NCBI GenBank assembly: GCA_039936115.1
Contig: JBDTIZ010000296.1
Location: 1 to 21,834 of the forward strand
DNA: 21,834 nucleotides
Direction of reading: 5' to 3'
Source of the DNA: DATIJJ01 sp039936115
GTDB taxonomy: Bacteria; Pseudomonadota; Gammaproteobacteria; DSM-16500
Shown: positions 6,953 to 15,241 of the stretch, one piece after another
Numbering within the stretch: the stretch's first letter is position 1
How the letters are laid out: the number at the start of each line of letters is the position of its first letter
Notes under the pieces: model-generated
Databases searched by the model: none
Seen by the model: only the letters and a program-made list of their open reading frames with translations
What the model was told of the DNA's origin: nothing
Program-made: the position numbers and the translations under genes

Positions 6953-7858
6953 CTACCTAACAGAAACCCAATCTTTCGCAATCAAAAATTCCTCATACAA
7001 TTTCGCTTCTGCACTCCCAGGCTTAGGTTGCCAATTATATTCCCAGTTAACAGCTGGCGGTAATGACATCAGAATCGATTCTGTCCGTCCCCCAGATTGC
7101 AAACCAAATAACGTCCCGCGGTCATAAAGCAAATTAAATTCAACATAACGACCGCGGCGATAGCATTGAAATCGACGTTCAGATTCACCAAAAGGATGGG
7201 ATTTACGTCTAGAAAGAATCGGCAAATAAGCTTTCACAAAATGATCGCCGACACTACGCATAAATCCAAAGGATTTTTCAAATCCCCATTCATGCAAATC
7301 ATCAAAAAACAAACCTCCAATTCCACGCGGCTCATTTCGATGTTTTAAATAAAAATACTCATCGCACCATTTTTTTAATTTAGGGTGCACATCAGAACCA
7401 TAGGGTTCACATGCTGCTTTTGCCATTGTGTGCCAATAAACACAATCCTCGGTAAATCCATAATAGGGTGTTAAATCAAATCCCCCGCCAAACCACCAAT
7501 GCGGGTTACCATCCTTTTTCTCCACTTGGAGAAAGCGAACATTAGCGTGAGTTGTCGGCGCGAACGGATTTAAGGGATGAATGACGACGGAGACGCCAAG
7601 TGCTTGAAATGGACAATCGGCGAGATCAGGCCTCTTCACAGTGGCGGCTGTAGGAAGCGATTTGCCATACACATGTGAAAAATTGACGCCGCCTTTTTCA
7701 ATTATTTTCCCAGCAGTTAAGACGCGTGTTAAACCACCGCCACCTTGTGGGTAGCTCCACGCATCCTCAATAAATTGAGCGCCGGTCTCTTCTGCTTCAA
7801 GCGATAGGCAAACATGTTGCTGCAAGCCAAGCAGGTAGGTTTTTACTTCATTTATCAT
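6953..7858 (-). CDS. hemF: Oxygen-dependent coproporphyrinogen III oxidase
   Basis: HemF decarboxylates coproporphyrinogen III to protoporphyrinogen IX using O2, in heme synthesis in the cytosol. The match to E. coli HemF (299 residues) is clear throughout: ED.W..P.GGGG.TRVL, GVNFSHVYG, HANVRF, WWFGGGFDLTPYYGF, the family signature KKWCDEYFYLKHRNEPRGIGGLFFDD and RRGRYVEFNLLYDRGT. I chose ATG at 7858 (302 residues, MINEVKTYLLGL aligning with E. coli MKPDAHQVKQFLLNL). An upstream in-frame TTG at 7915 has no ribosome site and lies upstream of the predicted transcription start. The gene is divergent from acnA. Aerobic or microaerobic life is implied, though an HemN elsewhere cannot be excluded. 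Confidence 0.95.
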   Translation of the reverse strand: MINEVKTYLLGLQQHVCLSLEAEETGAQFIEDAWSYPQGGGGLTRVLTAGKIIEKGGVNFSHVYGKSLPTAATVKRPDLADCPFQALGVSVVIHPLNPFAPTTHANVRFLQVEKKDGNPHWWFGGGFDLTPYYGFTEDCVYWHTMAKAACEPYGSDVHPKLKKWCDEYFYLKHRNEPRGIGGLFFDDLHEWGFEKSFGFMRSVGDHFVKAYLPILSRRKSHPFGESERRFQCYRRGRYVEFNLLYDRGTLFGLQSGGRTESILMSLPPAVNWEYNWQPKPGSAEAKLYEEFLIAKDWVSVR

Positions 7859-7886
7859 TATATCAAACTCTCTTAGATGGGAAATA

Positions 7887-7915
7887 ATATTAGTGAGAGG
7901 TATATCAACAATCAA
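7887..7915 (-). promoter_or_regulatory. Sigma-70-like promoter of hemF
   Basis: On the minus strand TTGATT (7915-7910) and TAATAT (7892-7887) are separated by exactly 17 bp. Transcription would begin near 7880, leaving a leader of about 22 bases before the ATG at 7858. Its -35 overlaps the -35 of the acnA promoter running the other way. Confidence 0.5.
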
Positions 7916-7932
7916 GCTCTAGGAGGTATAAT
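7905..7932 (+). promoter_or_regulatory. Promoter of acnA
   Basis: A perfect -10 TATAAT at 7927-7932 has TCAACA (7905-7910) as a fair -35 with 16-bp spacing. The predicted start near 7939 gives a leader of about 35 bases ending in AGGGAG (7962-7967), the ribosome site. Confidence 0.6.
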
Positions 7933-7973
7933 ACGCGACACTGAACTTTGCATCAAATAAGAGGGAGCCTGAC

Positions 7974-10655
7974 GTGACTTCAATCGACACTTTTAAAGTA
8001 CGCCGCACATTAGCGGTCAATAATATCAGCTATGACTATTTCAGTTTGAGCGCTGCAGAGGACGCAGGATTAAATAACTTACATAAACTACCCTGCACAC
8101 TTAAAATATTATTAGAAAATTTACTCAGACATGAAGACGGACAAAGTGTTTCGACAGATGACATTAAAGCGTTGTCTCTTTGGCTCAAAGATAAAAAGTC
8201 AGACCGCGAAATCGCCTACCGTCCTGCCCGTGTACTCATGCAAGATTTTACGGGTGTTCCAGCGGTCGTTGATCTTGCCGCAATGCGCGATGCCATCAAA
8301 AAAATGGGCGGTGATCCTAATCGGATTAATCCACTTTCGCCAGTTGATTTAGTGATCGATCATTCGGTACAAGTTGACCAATTCGGCACACATGCCGCAT
8401 TAAAGATCAATGCTCAGTTAGAAATGGAACGTAATCGCGAACGCTATGAATTTTTACGTTGGGGACAAAAAGCATTTGAAAACTTCCGTGTCGTACCACC
8501 TGACACGGGCATTTGTCATCAAATCAATTTGGAATTTTTAGCCAAAACGGTTTGGTCAGATAAAGTTGACGGAAAAAACATTGCTTACCCCGATACCTTA
8601 GTCGGCACTGATAGCCACACCACTATGATAAATGGCTTGGGCGTATTAGGTTGGGGAGTTGGCGGTATTGAAGCGGAAGCTGCAATGTTAGGCCAGCCAA
8701 TTTCGATGTTGATACCTGAAGTGATTGGCGTAAAGCTCACTGGAAAACTTAATGAAGGTGTTACGGCAACAGATTTAGTACTCACATTAACTAATATATT
8801 ACGTAAAAAAGGTGTGGTTGGAAAATTTGTTGAATATTATGGCCCAGGCTTGCATGACTTACCATTAGCCGATCGCGCAACGATTGCTAACATGGCGCCT
8901 GAATATGGTGCGACGTGCGGCTTCTTTCCTATTGATCACGCAACCATTGGTTATCTGCGTTTAACGGCGCGTGATGAACAATTAGTCGCATTAGTGGAAA
9001 CGTATGCAAAAGCGCAAGGTTTATGGCACGATCAAAATTCAGAAGATCCTATTTTTACTGACACCTTAGAATTAAATTTAGCGACTGTTGAACCTAGCTT
9101 AGCTGGACCCAAACGTCCACAAGATCGTGTCACTCTTCCACAAATGAGTGAAACGTTCGATAAGTTGTTAGCGGAAGTTAGTCGTTTAGATGAAAAAAAC
9201 ACGGCATACAAAACTGATGAATCCTATGATTTACACCATGGTGATGTAGTGCTTGCTGCGATCACCAGTTGTACGAATACTTCGAATCCAAGTGTGTTAA
9301 TGGCTGCGGGTTTAGTTGCAAAAAAAGCGGTAGAAAAAGGCTTAAAATCGAAACCATGGGTCAAAGCATCATTAGCACCAGGATCTCAAGTCGTTACGAC
9401 TTACCTTGAAAAAGCCGGCTTGCAAAAATATCTTGATATAGTTGGATTTGATTTAGTCGGTTATGGCTGCACAACCTGCATCGGAAATTCAGGTCCATTG
9501 ATTGACCCGGTGACAAAAACAGTCACTGAAAATGATATGGTTGTTTCTGCAGTATTATCAGGTAATCGTAATTTTGAAGGACGTATTCATCCATTGGTGA
9601 AAGCAAACTGGCTAGCGTCCCCACCGTTAGTGGTTGCCTTTGCTTTAGCTGGCACAACTCAGACAAACTTAGCTAAAGATCCTATTGGTCACGATGATGC
9701 TGGAACCCCAGTTTATCTTAAAGATATTTGGCCGAGTAATTCTGAAGTTGCAGATGCAGTCGCGACTATCAGTAACAAAATGTTTCGTGAACAATATGCT
9801 GATGTATTTGCTGGTACTGAAGATTGGCAAAAAATGAAAACACCAGACAGCCAAACCTATGCGTGGCAAACGGATTCAACTTATATCCAGCATCCACCAT
9901 TTTTTGCATCCATGAAAACAACGCCGGATAACATTCAAGATATCAAAAATGCAAGTATTCTTGCGTTATTAGGTGATAGCATCACAACCGATCATATTTC
10001 GCCGGCGGGCTCGATTAAGCAAGACAGCCCTGCTGGAAAATATTTATTATCGCAAGGTGTCGCAGTCAAAGATTTTAATTCATTAGGTGCGCGACGCGGA
10101 AATCATGAAGTCATGATGCGTGGTACGTTTGCAAATATTCGAATTAAAAATGAAATGGTTCCAGGAGTTGAAGGCGGTTTTACTAAATATATTCCAACGG
10201 GCGAAGTGACATCCATTTATGATGCGGCAATGCTTTATCAAAAAACACATACGCCTTTGATTGTGATTGCTGGAAAAGAATATGGTACGGGTTCTTCACG
10301 TGATTGGGCTGCAAAAGGTCCTAAATTGTTAGGTGTTGCAGCTGTTATTGCTGAAAGTTTTGAGCGCATTCATCGTTCAAATTTAATTGGCATGGGCATT
10401 TTACCACTTGAATTTAAAGACGGTGCAACACGTAAAACATTGCAATTAGTGGGTGATGAAAAAATTGATATCGTAGGTTTAACTAACAATATCAAACCAC
10501 GCGACACATTGAAGGCAATTATTCAGCGTCATGATGGCAGCAAAATAGACGTTCCTGTGCTATGCCGTATCGATACGTTAAATGAAGTTGAGTATTACCG
10601 TAATGGTGGGATATTGCAGTATGTTTTACGAAGTATGTTGAAGAAAACGTCTTAG
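7974..10655 (+). CDS. acnA: Aconitate hydratase A (4Fe-4S)
   Basis: AcnA isomerises citrate to isocitrate via cis-aconitate in the TCA cycle. The 893 residues match the AcnA/IRP1 type (E. coli 891). The three cluster ligands are C433 (SCTNTSNP), C499 and C502 (GCTTCIGNSGP), in the standard CX65CX2C spacing. Other conserved stretches are VLMQDFTGVPAVVDLAAMRDA, GTDSHTTMINGLGVLGWGVGGIEAEAAMLGQP, GDSITTDHISPAGSI and the swivel-domain GKEYGTGSSRDWAAKG and ESFERIHRSNLIGMG. The start is GTG at 7974, 6 bp after AGGGAG. AcnA-type enzymes are often stress- or iron-regulated, but no Fur or SoxS box is evident here. It has its own promoter opposite hemF. Confidence 0.97.
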   Translation: MTSIDTFKVRRTLAVNNISYDYFSLSAAEDAGLNNLHKLPCTLKILLENLLRHEDGQSVSTDDIKALSLWLKDKKSDREIAYRPARVLMQDFTGVPAVVDLAAMRDAIKKMGGDPNRINPLSPVDLVIDHSVQVDQFGTHAALKINAQLEMERNRERYEFLRWGQKAFENFRVVPPDTGICHQINLEFLAKTVWSDKVDGKNIAYPDTLVGTDSHTTMINGLGVLGWGVGGIEAEAAMLGQPISMLIPEVIGVKLTGKLNEGVTATDLVLTLTNILRKKGVVGKFVEYYGPGLHDLPLADRATIANMAPEYGATCGFFPIDHATIGYLRLTARDEQLVALVETYAKAQGLWHDQNSEDPIFTDTLELNLATVEPSLAGPKRPQDRVTLPQMSETFDKLLAEVSRLDEKNTAYKTDESYDLHHGDVVLAAITSCTNTSNPSVLMAAGLVAKKAVEKGLKSKPWVKASLAPGSQVVTTYLEKAGLQKYLDIVGFDLVGYGCTTCIGNSGPLIDPVTKTVTENDMVVSAVLSGNRNFEGRIHPLVKANWLASPPLVVAFALAGTTQTNLAKDPIGHDDAGTPVYLKDIWPSNSEVADAVATISNKMFREQYADVFAGTEDWQKMKTPDSQTYAWQTDSTYIQHPPFFASMKTTPDNIQDIKNASILALLGDSITTDHISPAGSIKQDSPAGKYLLSQGVAVKDFNSLGARRGNHEVMMRGTFANIRIKNEMVPGVEGGFTKYIPTGEVTSIYDAAMLYQKTHTPLIVIAGKEYGTGSSRDWAAKGPKLLGVAAVIAESFERIHRSNLIGMGILPLEFKDGATRKTLQLVGDEKIDIVGLTNNIKPRDTLKAIIQRHDGSKIDVPVLCRIDTLNEVEYYRNGGILQYVLRSMLKKTS

Positions 10656-10677
10656 TTTTTTGATTTTTACCTCCTAT

Positions 10678-10705
10678 CGCTCTGTCATGCCAGCATGACA
10701 GAGCG
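10678..10705 (+). terminator. Hairpin after acnA, 13-bp perfect stem
   Basis: CGCTCTGTCATGC (10678-10690) and its exact complement (10693-10705) flank a 2-base CA loop, 23 bases after the acnA stop. The T tract after the stem is poor (TTTAC), so it may stabilise the mRNA end or be a small palindromic repeat rather than a strong terminator. Confidence 0.5.
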
Positions 10706-10782
10706 TTTACAAAATCCTGCTATTTAATATTTTCTTAAGGTTAATTGATTTATTATAAGTCAATAGCCTTAGGAGGGCCCCT

Positions 10783-11331
10783 ATGTCATTTCCACGTTTA
10801 GCTAAATATGAACTTCCTGAAGTGACATGGAGCCGTCTGCAAGATGAATTAAAACACTCATCAGATGAGTATGAAAAAGACTTAAAAAATGAAATCATGC
10901 AGCGTCCTAATGGTTTAGAAGCCCTAGTTAAAGAACTGACAGCCAATTATATAAATTTATATACAGATAAAACACCTTCTGAAAGAATCCCTGTGAACAT
11001 GCCATCTTCTGTTAGTAGATGGTTAGATTGGGGATTATCCTGCGCAGGCGGGCTATTCGCGACAAATCAAAGTTATGCAAAACGAGCAAGAGCAATAGCT
11101 GAAGAAGCTATATCAACTTGTAAAGTAGGCTATGAAAAATCTGCTATGTTTGATCGAAAAACAGTTATTTATACAGCATTGAATGGTTTGGAAAAAGTTT
11201 ATAATGAGATGCTGAATGCCAACATTAAAACGGGTCAAGTAATTAATATGCTGCAAAAAGCATTTTTGGCTTATAAATTTATACCCAGCAAGAAAGATGA
11301 AGAAAAAAATGAACCGAAAAAAAGTTATTAG
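10783..11331 (+). CDS. Uncharacterised 182-residue protein
   Basis: A perfect AGGAGG (10771-10776) sits six bases before the ATG, the best ribosome site in the window, and the frame is closed by TAG. I do not recognise the protein. It is mostly helical in appearance with charged ends: an acidic/basic N-terminal third (DELKHSSDEYEKDLKNEIMQ), a short hydrophobic patch SRWLDWGLSCAGGLFA (about 75-90) too weak for a membrane anchor, then helices with KRARAIAEEAIS and a Lys/Glu-rich tail EEKNEPKKSY. There is no signal peptide and no metal motif. It may have its own promoter in the AT-rich 10706-10770. The charged tail and lack of homology would fit a secreted substrate in an intracellular bacterium, but nothing proves it. 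Confidence 0.72.
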   Translation: MSFPRLAKYELPEVTWSRLQDELKHSSDEYEKDLKNEIMQRPNGLEALVKELTANYINLYTDKTPSERIPVNMPSSVSRWLDWGLSCAGGLFATNQSYAKRARAIAEEAISTCKVGYEKSAMFDRKTVIYTALNGLEKVYNEMLNANIKTGQVINMLQKAFLAYKFIPSKKDEEKNEPKKSY

Positions 11332-11348
11332 CTGTCACCTACCTCTTG

Positions 11349-11472
11349 CTGTCACCCCGCACTTGTTTGCGGGGTCCGGGTTTTAAAAAATAAAAAATAC
11401 ATTTTTATTTTTTATTTAATGATTTTTTTTATGTTTTTAATTCCAGACCCCGCAACAAGTGCGGGGTGACAG
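11349..11472. repeat. CTGTCACCCCGC-type inverted-repeat element
   Basis: The left arm 11349-11380 (starting CTGTCACCCCGCACTTGT) and right arm 11443-11472 are inverted copies with one indel and one mismatch over about 30 bp. They flank an AT-rich core of about 62 bp made largely of runs of A and T. The element lies between the convergent unknown gene and cysS. The same core sequence occurs in the short hairpin at 14432-14461, so it is a dispersed MITE/REP-like family. Confidence 0.8.
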
Positions 11473-11580
11473 TAGTATAAAGTGCGGGGTGATAGTGGTT
11501 AAAGTGATAGTGGTATAAAGCGCGGAGTGACAGTAGTATCAAGTGCCAGGTGACAATGTAATAAAGTGTGGCTTGACTGA
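11459..11580. repeat. Degenerate 22-23 bp tandem repeat array
   Basis: Units with the consensus GTGCGGGGTGACAGTAGTATAAA follow one another at 11459, 11482, 11504 (16-bp short unit), 11520, 11543 and a partial at 11566. Each contains the end sequence of the neighbouring inverted-repeat element (GCGGGGTGACAG). The array appears to have grown by repeated duplication of that terminus plus a short AT linker, then decayed. Confidence 0.7.
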
Positions 11581-11584
11581 GCCC

Positions 11585-12964
11585 CTAATTTCCAACCTTC
11601 CACATCGTCACACCCTGACTATCTTCCAGCTCAATCGACATAGCCGTTAATTCAGAACGAATTCTATCCGCCTCAGCCCAATTTTTTTCAGTACGCGCTT
11701 TATTTCGCGCAGCGATCAATGCTTCAATTTTAGCAACATCCACATTATCTTTTTTGCCTTGTAAAAACTGCGCAGGATTATCTTGCAAAATTCCTAGCAC
11801 ACCGCCTAAACGTTTTAACAAAACACCATGTTGGGCTGCGAGTTGTAAATCTTTTTCGCGTAAACGTTGTATTTCATGCGACAATTCAAATAAAACAGCA
11901 AATGCAATTGGCGTGTTAAAATCATCATCCATCGCAGCAATAAATTGCTTTTCATAATCGCTATCTAGTAAGTCCTCTGCAATAGGCAAATCACGCAATG
12001 CATTATACAAGCGATCTAATCCGCCACGTGCTTGCTGGATTAATTCTTTTGAAAAATGTAATGGGCTGCGATAATGTCCCGCAACTAAAAAATAACGCAC
12101 AACTTCGGCTGCAAATTCTTTCAAAATATCACGCAAGGTAAAAAAGTTACCTAGTGATTTCGACATTTTCTGTTTATCAATTTGCAAGTAACCCGCATGC
12201 AGCCAGTAATTCACAAATTTTTTGCCCGTGGCACCTTCGGACTGCGCAATTTCATTCTCATGGTGTGGAAAAATTAAATCTTTACCACCGCCGTGCATGT
12301 CAAAACTTTCGCCTAATAATCGCGTAGACATTGCAGAACATTCTATATGCCAACCAGGACGGCCATCACCCCAAGGTGATTCCCAATGCGGTTCGCCAGG
12401 TTTCGCGATTTTCCACAAAACAAAATCCAATGGATCATGTTTGATATCAGAAATTTCAACGCGCGCACCACTTTCAAGTTCGTCAACATTACGATGTGCT
12501 AAACAACCATAGTTTTTAAAATGTCGTACATCGTAATACACATCACCATTCGTCGCGACATAAGCATGTTCGTTGGCAATCAATTTTTCAATCAGTGCAA
12601 CAATATGCGGAATAAACTCTGTTGCTTTAGGTTCGAAATCGGGTCGCAGTAAATTCAACTGCGCCATGTCTTCGTGAAACGCTTGCGTGAATCGCTTAAC
12701 GACCGCATTAAAATCTTCTTTGTTTTCATTGGCGCGATTAATGATTTTGTCGTCAATATCAGTAATATTGCGTGCATAAGTGACTTCATAACCGCGGAAA
12801 CGCAAATAACGAACGACTGCATCAAACGCGGTAAAGCTACGTGCATTTCCGATATGACAAAAATCATAAACTGTCGGCCCGCAAACATAGATTTTAATTT
12901 TGCCTTCTTCAATCGGTTTTAAAGGCTCTTTTTTACGCGTTAAGCTATTATAAACTTGCAACAT
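11585..12964 (-). CDS. cysS: Cysteinyl-tRNA synthetase
   Basis: CysS charges tRNA-Cys. The length (459 residues from ATG 12964) matches E. coli (461). The class I HIGH motif is HIGN in CGPTVYDFCHIGNARSF, the KMSKS motif is intact in KQKMSKSLGNFF, and the zinc site is given by the early CGPTVYD Cys, GWHIECSAMS and GGGKDLIFPHHENEIAQSE. The C-terminal anticodon-binding region contains AEADRIRSEL and ends KVGN. A GTG one codon earlier (12967) is also in frame, but the ATG has a clear GAGGGA site placed inside the 3' end of gltX. The 17-bp overlap with gltX implies translational coupling. Confidence 0.96.
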   Translation of the reverse strand: MLQVYNSLTRKKEPLKPIEEGKIKIYVCGPTVYDFCHIGNARSFTAFDAVVRYLRFRGYEVTYARNITDIDDKIINRANENKEDFNAVVKRFTQAFHEDMAQLNLLRPDFEPKATEFIPHIVALIEKLIANEHAYVATNGDVYYDVRHFKNYGCLAHRNVDELESGARVEISDIKHDPLDFVLWKIAKPGEPHWESPWGDGRPGWHIECSAMSTRLLGESFDMHGGGKDLIFPHHENEIAQSEGATGKKFVNYWLHAGYLQIDKQKMSKSLGNFFTLRDILKEFAAEVVRYFLVAGHYRSPLHFSKELIQQARGGLDRLYNALRDLPIAEDLLDSDYEKQFIAAMDDDFNTPIAFAVLFELSHEIQRLREKDLQLAAQHGVLLKRLGGVLGILQDNPAQFLQGKKDNVDVAKIEALIAARNKARTEKNWAEADRIRSELTAMSIELEDSQGVTMWKVGN

Positions 12965-14375
12965 CACGTTCCCTCACTAACTCGAGCGCATGATTAAAGT
13001 GCTGCAACATTTTTTCTTGACCCAGTAATGTTGCAATGTGCACCAACTCAGGTCCATTTTGCTCACCCGTTAACGCAATTCTTAATGGCATAAATAATTT
13101 TTTACCTGAGATATTTAACTTAGCTTTCAATTCATCGCAAATACTTTTTATATCGACGCCATGTTTTTTGACTGCAATTTCTGCTTCCACAAAAAATACT
13201 TCTGTGGCTTCTTTTAGAAGATCAATTTGTTCGTGTGTGAATTGTAATTGCTCACCAAAAAATATTTCCGCCCACAAATGTGCTTCATTAGGAAATAAAA
13301 TATTTTTTCGCATCACTTCAGCGAACAAATCACGTTTTATTTCAGGTATTTTTTCAACAGTTTCGATATCAAGCCAAGCAAGCGTCTCTGCATTATCCAA
13401 TCGCATCGCTGCTTCTTTTTGCCAATGAAGTAATTGATTTTTGTCAAATCTGGCGGGTGCGCGACTTAATTTTTTAATTTTAAAATGAGTCGCCAATTCC
13501 TGGAAGCTAATCAATTCTTGTTGCTCATATGTATGGCTTAAGCGCGATAAATAATTTAGCACTGCAATAGGCAAATAACCTTGTGTATGCAAATCATTCA
13601 AGCTAGAGCTACCATGACGTTTTGACAAAGGCGCACCATCATCGCCTGTAATCATCGATAAGTGGCCGTATTGTGGTGCGGGTAAATCTAGCGCTTTTAA
13701 TATCATTAACTGGCGTGGTGTATTTGCAAGATGATCATCACCGCGTAATACGTGGGAAATTTTCATGGCTGAATCATCAATTGCATTACAAAACATAAAC
13801 GACGCAGAGCCGTCAGCACGGCGAATAATGAAGTCACCAATATCATCACTATTAAAATGTTGCAGGCCTTTGACTAAATCGGTGAAGTCTACCGCTGTTT
13901 TTTCGGGTACATGAAAACGCAATGCGGGTTTTAAACCGGATGCAATTCGACGTGCGACTTCTTCAGCGCTTAGTTTGCGACAGGTACCTGGATATCTTGG
14001 TGGTTGACCGCGTGAAAGTTGTAATTTTCGATTCAGTGCTAATTCTTGTTCTGTGCAAAAACAAGCATAGGCTAATTTTTTATTTTCTAATTCTTGAAAA
14101 TAATTATCATAAATCGCACGACGCTGTGATTGCCAATAAGGCTGATGCGGACCGCCAACGCCGGGGCCCTCTTGCCAGTTGATGCCTAACCAATGTAAAT
14201 CTTCTTGTAACATTTCAGTGTATTTTTGTTCTGAACGCGCAAGATCTGTATCTTCAATTCGCAGTAAAAACGCGCCATTTTCTTTGGCGGCGTACAGCGC
14301 GCTGAACAATGCGGCGCGTGCATTACCAATATGAATTAATCCGGTTGGGCTTGGAGAAAATCTTGTTCTGACCAT
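12948..14375 (-). CDS. gltX: Glutamyl-tRNA synthetase
   Basis: GltX charges tRNA-Glu, which supplies both protein and tetrapyrrole synthesis. The 475 residues compare with 471 in E. coli. Visible are FSPSPTGLIHIGNARAALF (class I HIGH motif), LLRIEDTDLARS, the zinc ligands C105, C107, Y128 and C132 in the same spacing as E. coli, the catalytic-core stretch SFMFCNAIDDSAMKISHVLRGDDHLANTPRQ, and LSKRHGS for KMSKS. The C-terminal helical anticodon domain looks complete. The ATG is preceded by AGGAAA. The gene follows a terminator at 14423-14460, so gltX-cysS probably form their own unit, although no clear promoter is visible in the 48 bp between. Discriminating versus non-discriminating specificity cannot be judged. 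Confidence 0.96.
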   Translation of the reverse strand: MVRTRFSPSPTGLIHIGNARAALFSALYAAKENGAFLLRIEDTDLARSEQKYTEMLQEDLHWLGINWQEGPGVGGPHQPYWQSQRRAIYDNYFQELENKKLAYACFCTEQELALNRKLQLSRGQPPRYPGTCRKLSAEEVARRIASGLKPALRFHVPEKTAVDFTDLVKGLQHFNSDDIGDFIIRRADGSASFMFCNAIDDSAMKISHVLRGDDHLANTPRQLMILKALDLPAPQYGHLSMITGDDGAPLSKRHGSSSLNDLHTQGYLPIAVLNYLSRLSHTYEQQELISFQELATHFKIKKLSRAPARFDKNQLLHWQKEAAMRLDNAETLAWLDIETVEKIPEIKRDLFAEVMRKNILFPNEAHLWAEIFFGEQLQFTHEQIDLLKEATEVFFVEAEIAVKKHGVDIKSICDELKAKLNISGKKLFMPLRIALTGEQNGPELVHIATLLGQEKMLQHFNHALELVRERDVASL

Positions 14376-14422
14376 TTTGATTATTTCCTGGTTAGGTAAT
14401 TAGTTATGTAGCTCTTTAGCTT

Positions 14423-14461
14423 TAAAAAAAACTGTCATCCCGCGCTTGTTGCGGGGTGACA
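14423..14461 (-). terminator. Rho-independent terminator after pdxJ, built from a CTGTCAYCCCGC repeat
   Basis: Read on the minus strand, GTCACCCCGC and GCGGGATGAC (14460-14451 and 14443-14434) form a 10-bp stem with one C.A mismatch and a 7-nt loop, followed by AG and eight T residues (complement of 14424-14431). It lies 37 bp past the pdxJ stop. The hairpin sequence is the dispersed CTGTCA(T/C)CCCGC repeat also seen at 11349-11472. Confidence 0.8.
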
Positions 14462-14497
14462 ATTGCTGTAAATATTCAGTTCTATTACTCTATTACA

Positions 14498-15241
14498 TTA
14501 CGCCGCTCTCGCTTCAACCATCAATCGCTTCATTTCACGCACTGCGTTTTCTAACCCCATAAACAGCGCACGGGCAACAATCCCATGACCAATATTCAAT
14601 TCATTTATTTGCGGAATCCGTGCGATCGCCTGGACATTTTGATAATTTAATCCATGACCTGCATTCACAACTAAACCTGCTTGATGAGCAAATTGAGCTG
14701 CTTCAATAATTCTGTGTAATTCTAAATTTTGTTCTTCGATTGTTTTAGCATCCGCAAACGTACCCGTATGAATTTCAATCGTGGGTGCCTTGCAACGGAT
14801 TGCTGCTTCAATTTGCTTAAGATCAGGATCAATAAACAAAGACACATCAATTTTTTTTGCGGCTAGCCGTTCGCAAGCAGCTCGAATCGTGTTTTCATCG
14901 GCTAATACGTTTAACCCACCTTCCGTAGTTAATTCAGCACGTTTCTCCGGCACAAAACAACAATGGGCTGGCATGATTTTTTCAGCAAAGGTTAGCATGT
15001 TATCTGTCACTGCCATTTCAAGATTCAAACGGGTTAACAGGATCTGTTGAATTAACTCAACATCTCGGTCTTGAATGTGTCGACGATCCTCGCGCAAATG
15101 GACAGTGATTCCATCTGCCCCGCCGTTTTCTGATGCATAAACCGCCTCAATTGGATCAGGATAGCGAGTCAAGCGAGCTTGGCGTAATGTGGCGATATGA
15201 TCAATATTCACGCCTAATAAAATAGTTTCTTTGCTGTTCAT
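14498..15241 (-). CDS. pdxJ: Pyridoxine 5'-phosphate synthase
   Basis: PdxJ condenses 1-deoxyxylulose 5-phosphate with 3-amino-2-oxopropyl phosphate to pyridoxine 5'-phosphate, in the DXP-dependent vitamin B6 route. The 247 residues (E. coli 243) form one TIM barrel with all the family stretches: LGVNIDHIATLRQAR, GGADGITVHLREDRRHIQDRD, LNLEMAVT, FVPEKRAELTTEGGL, VSLFIDPD, IEIHTGTFAD, VNAGHGLNYQNV and LNIGHGIVARALF. Its ATG overlaps the recO stop in ATGA, the common gammaproteobacterial recO-pdxJ coupling. It ends the transcription unit at a strong terminator. Confidence 0.97.
   Translation of the reverse strand: MNSKETILLGVNIDHIATLRQARLTRYPDPIEAVYASENGGADGITVHLREDRRHIQDRDVELIQQILLTRLNLEMAVTDNMLTFAEKIMPAHCCFVPEKRAELTTEGGLNVLADENTIRAACERLAAKKIDVSLFIDPDLKQIEAAIRCKAPTIEIHTGTFADAKTIEEQNLELHRIIEAAQFAHQAGLVVNAGHGLNYQNVQAIARIPQINELNIGHGIVARALFMGLENAVREMKRLMVEARAA

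Noticed and set aside
7859..7915. N-terminal extension of HemF from TTG 7915
   Set aside because: It has no ribosome site, does not match the family N-terminus and starts upstream of the predicted hemF transcription start.
11459..11580. Regular 22-23 bp units, possible CRISPR
   Set aside because: There are no unique spacers, the units are degenerate and directly abutting, and no cas genes are near.
12222..14182. Several plus-strand frames of 80-130 codons opposite cysS and gltX
   Set aside because: They are antisense shadows of well-conserved synthetase genes, without ribosome sites or recognisable products.
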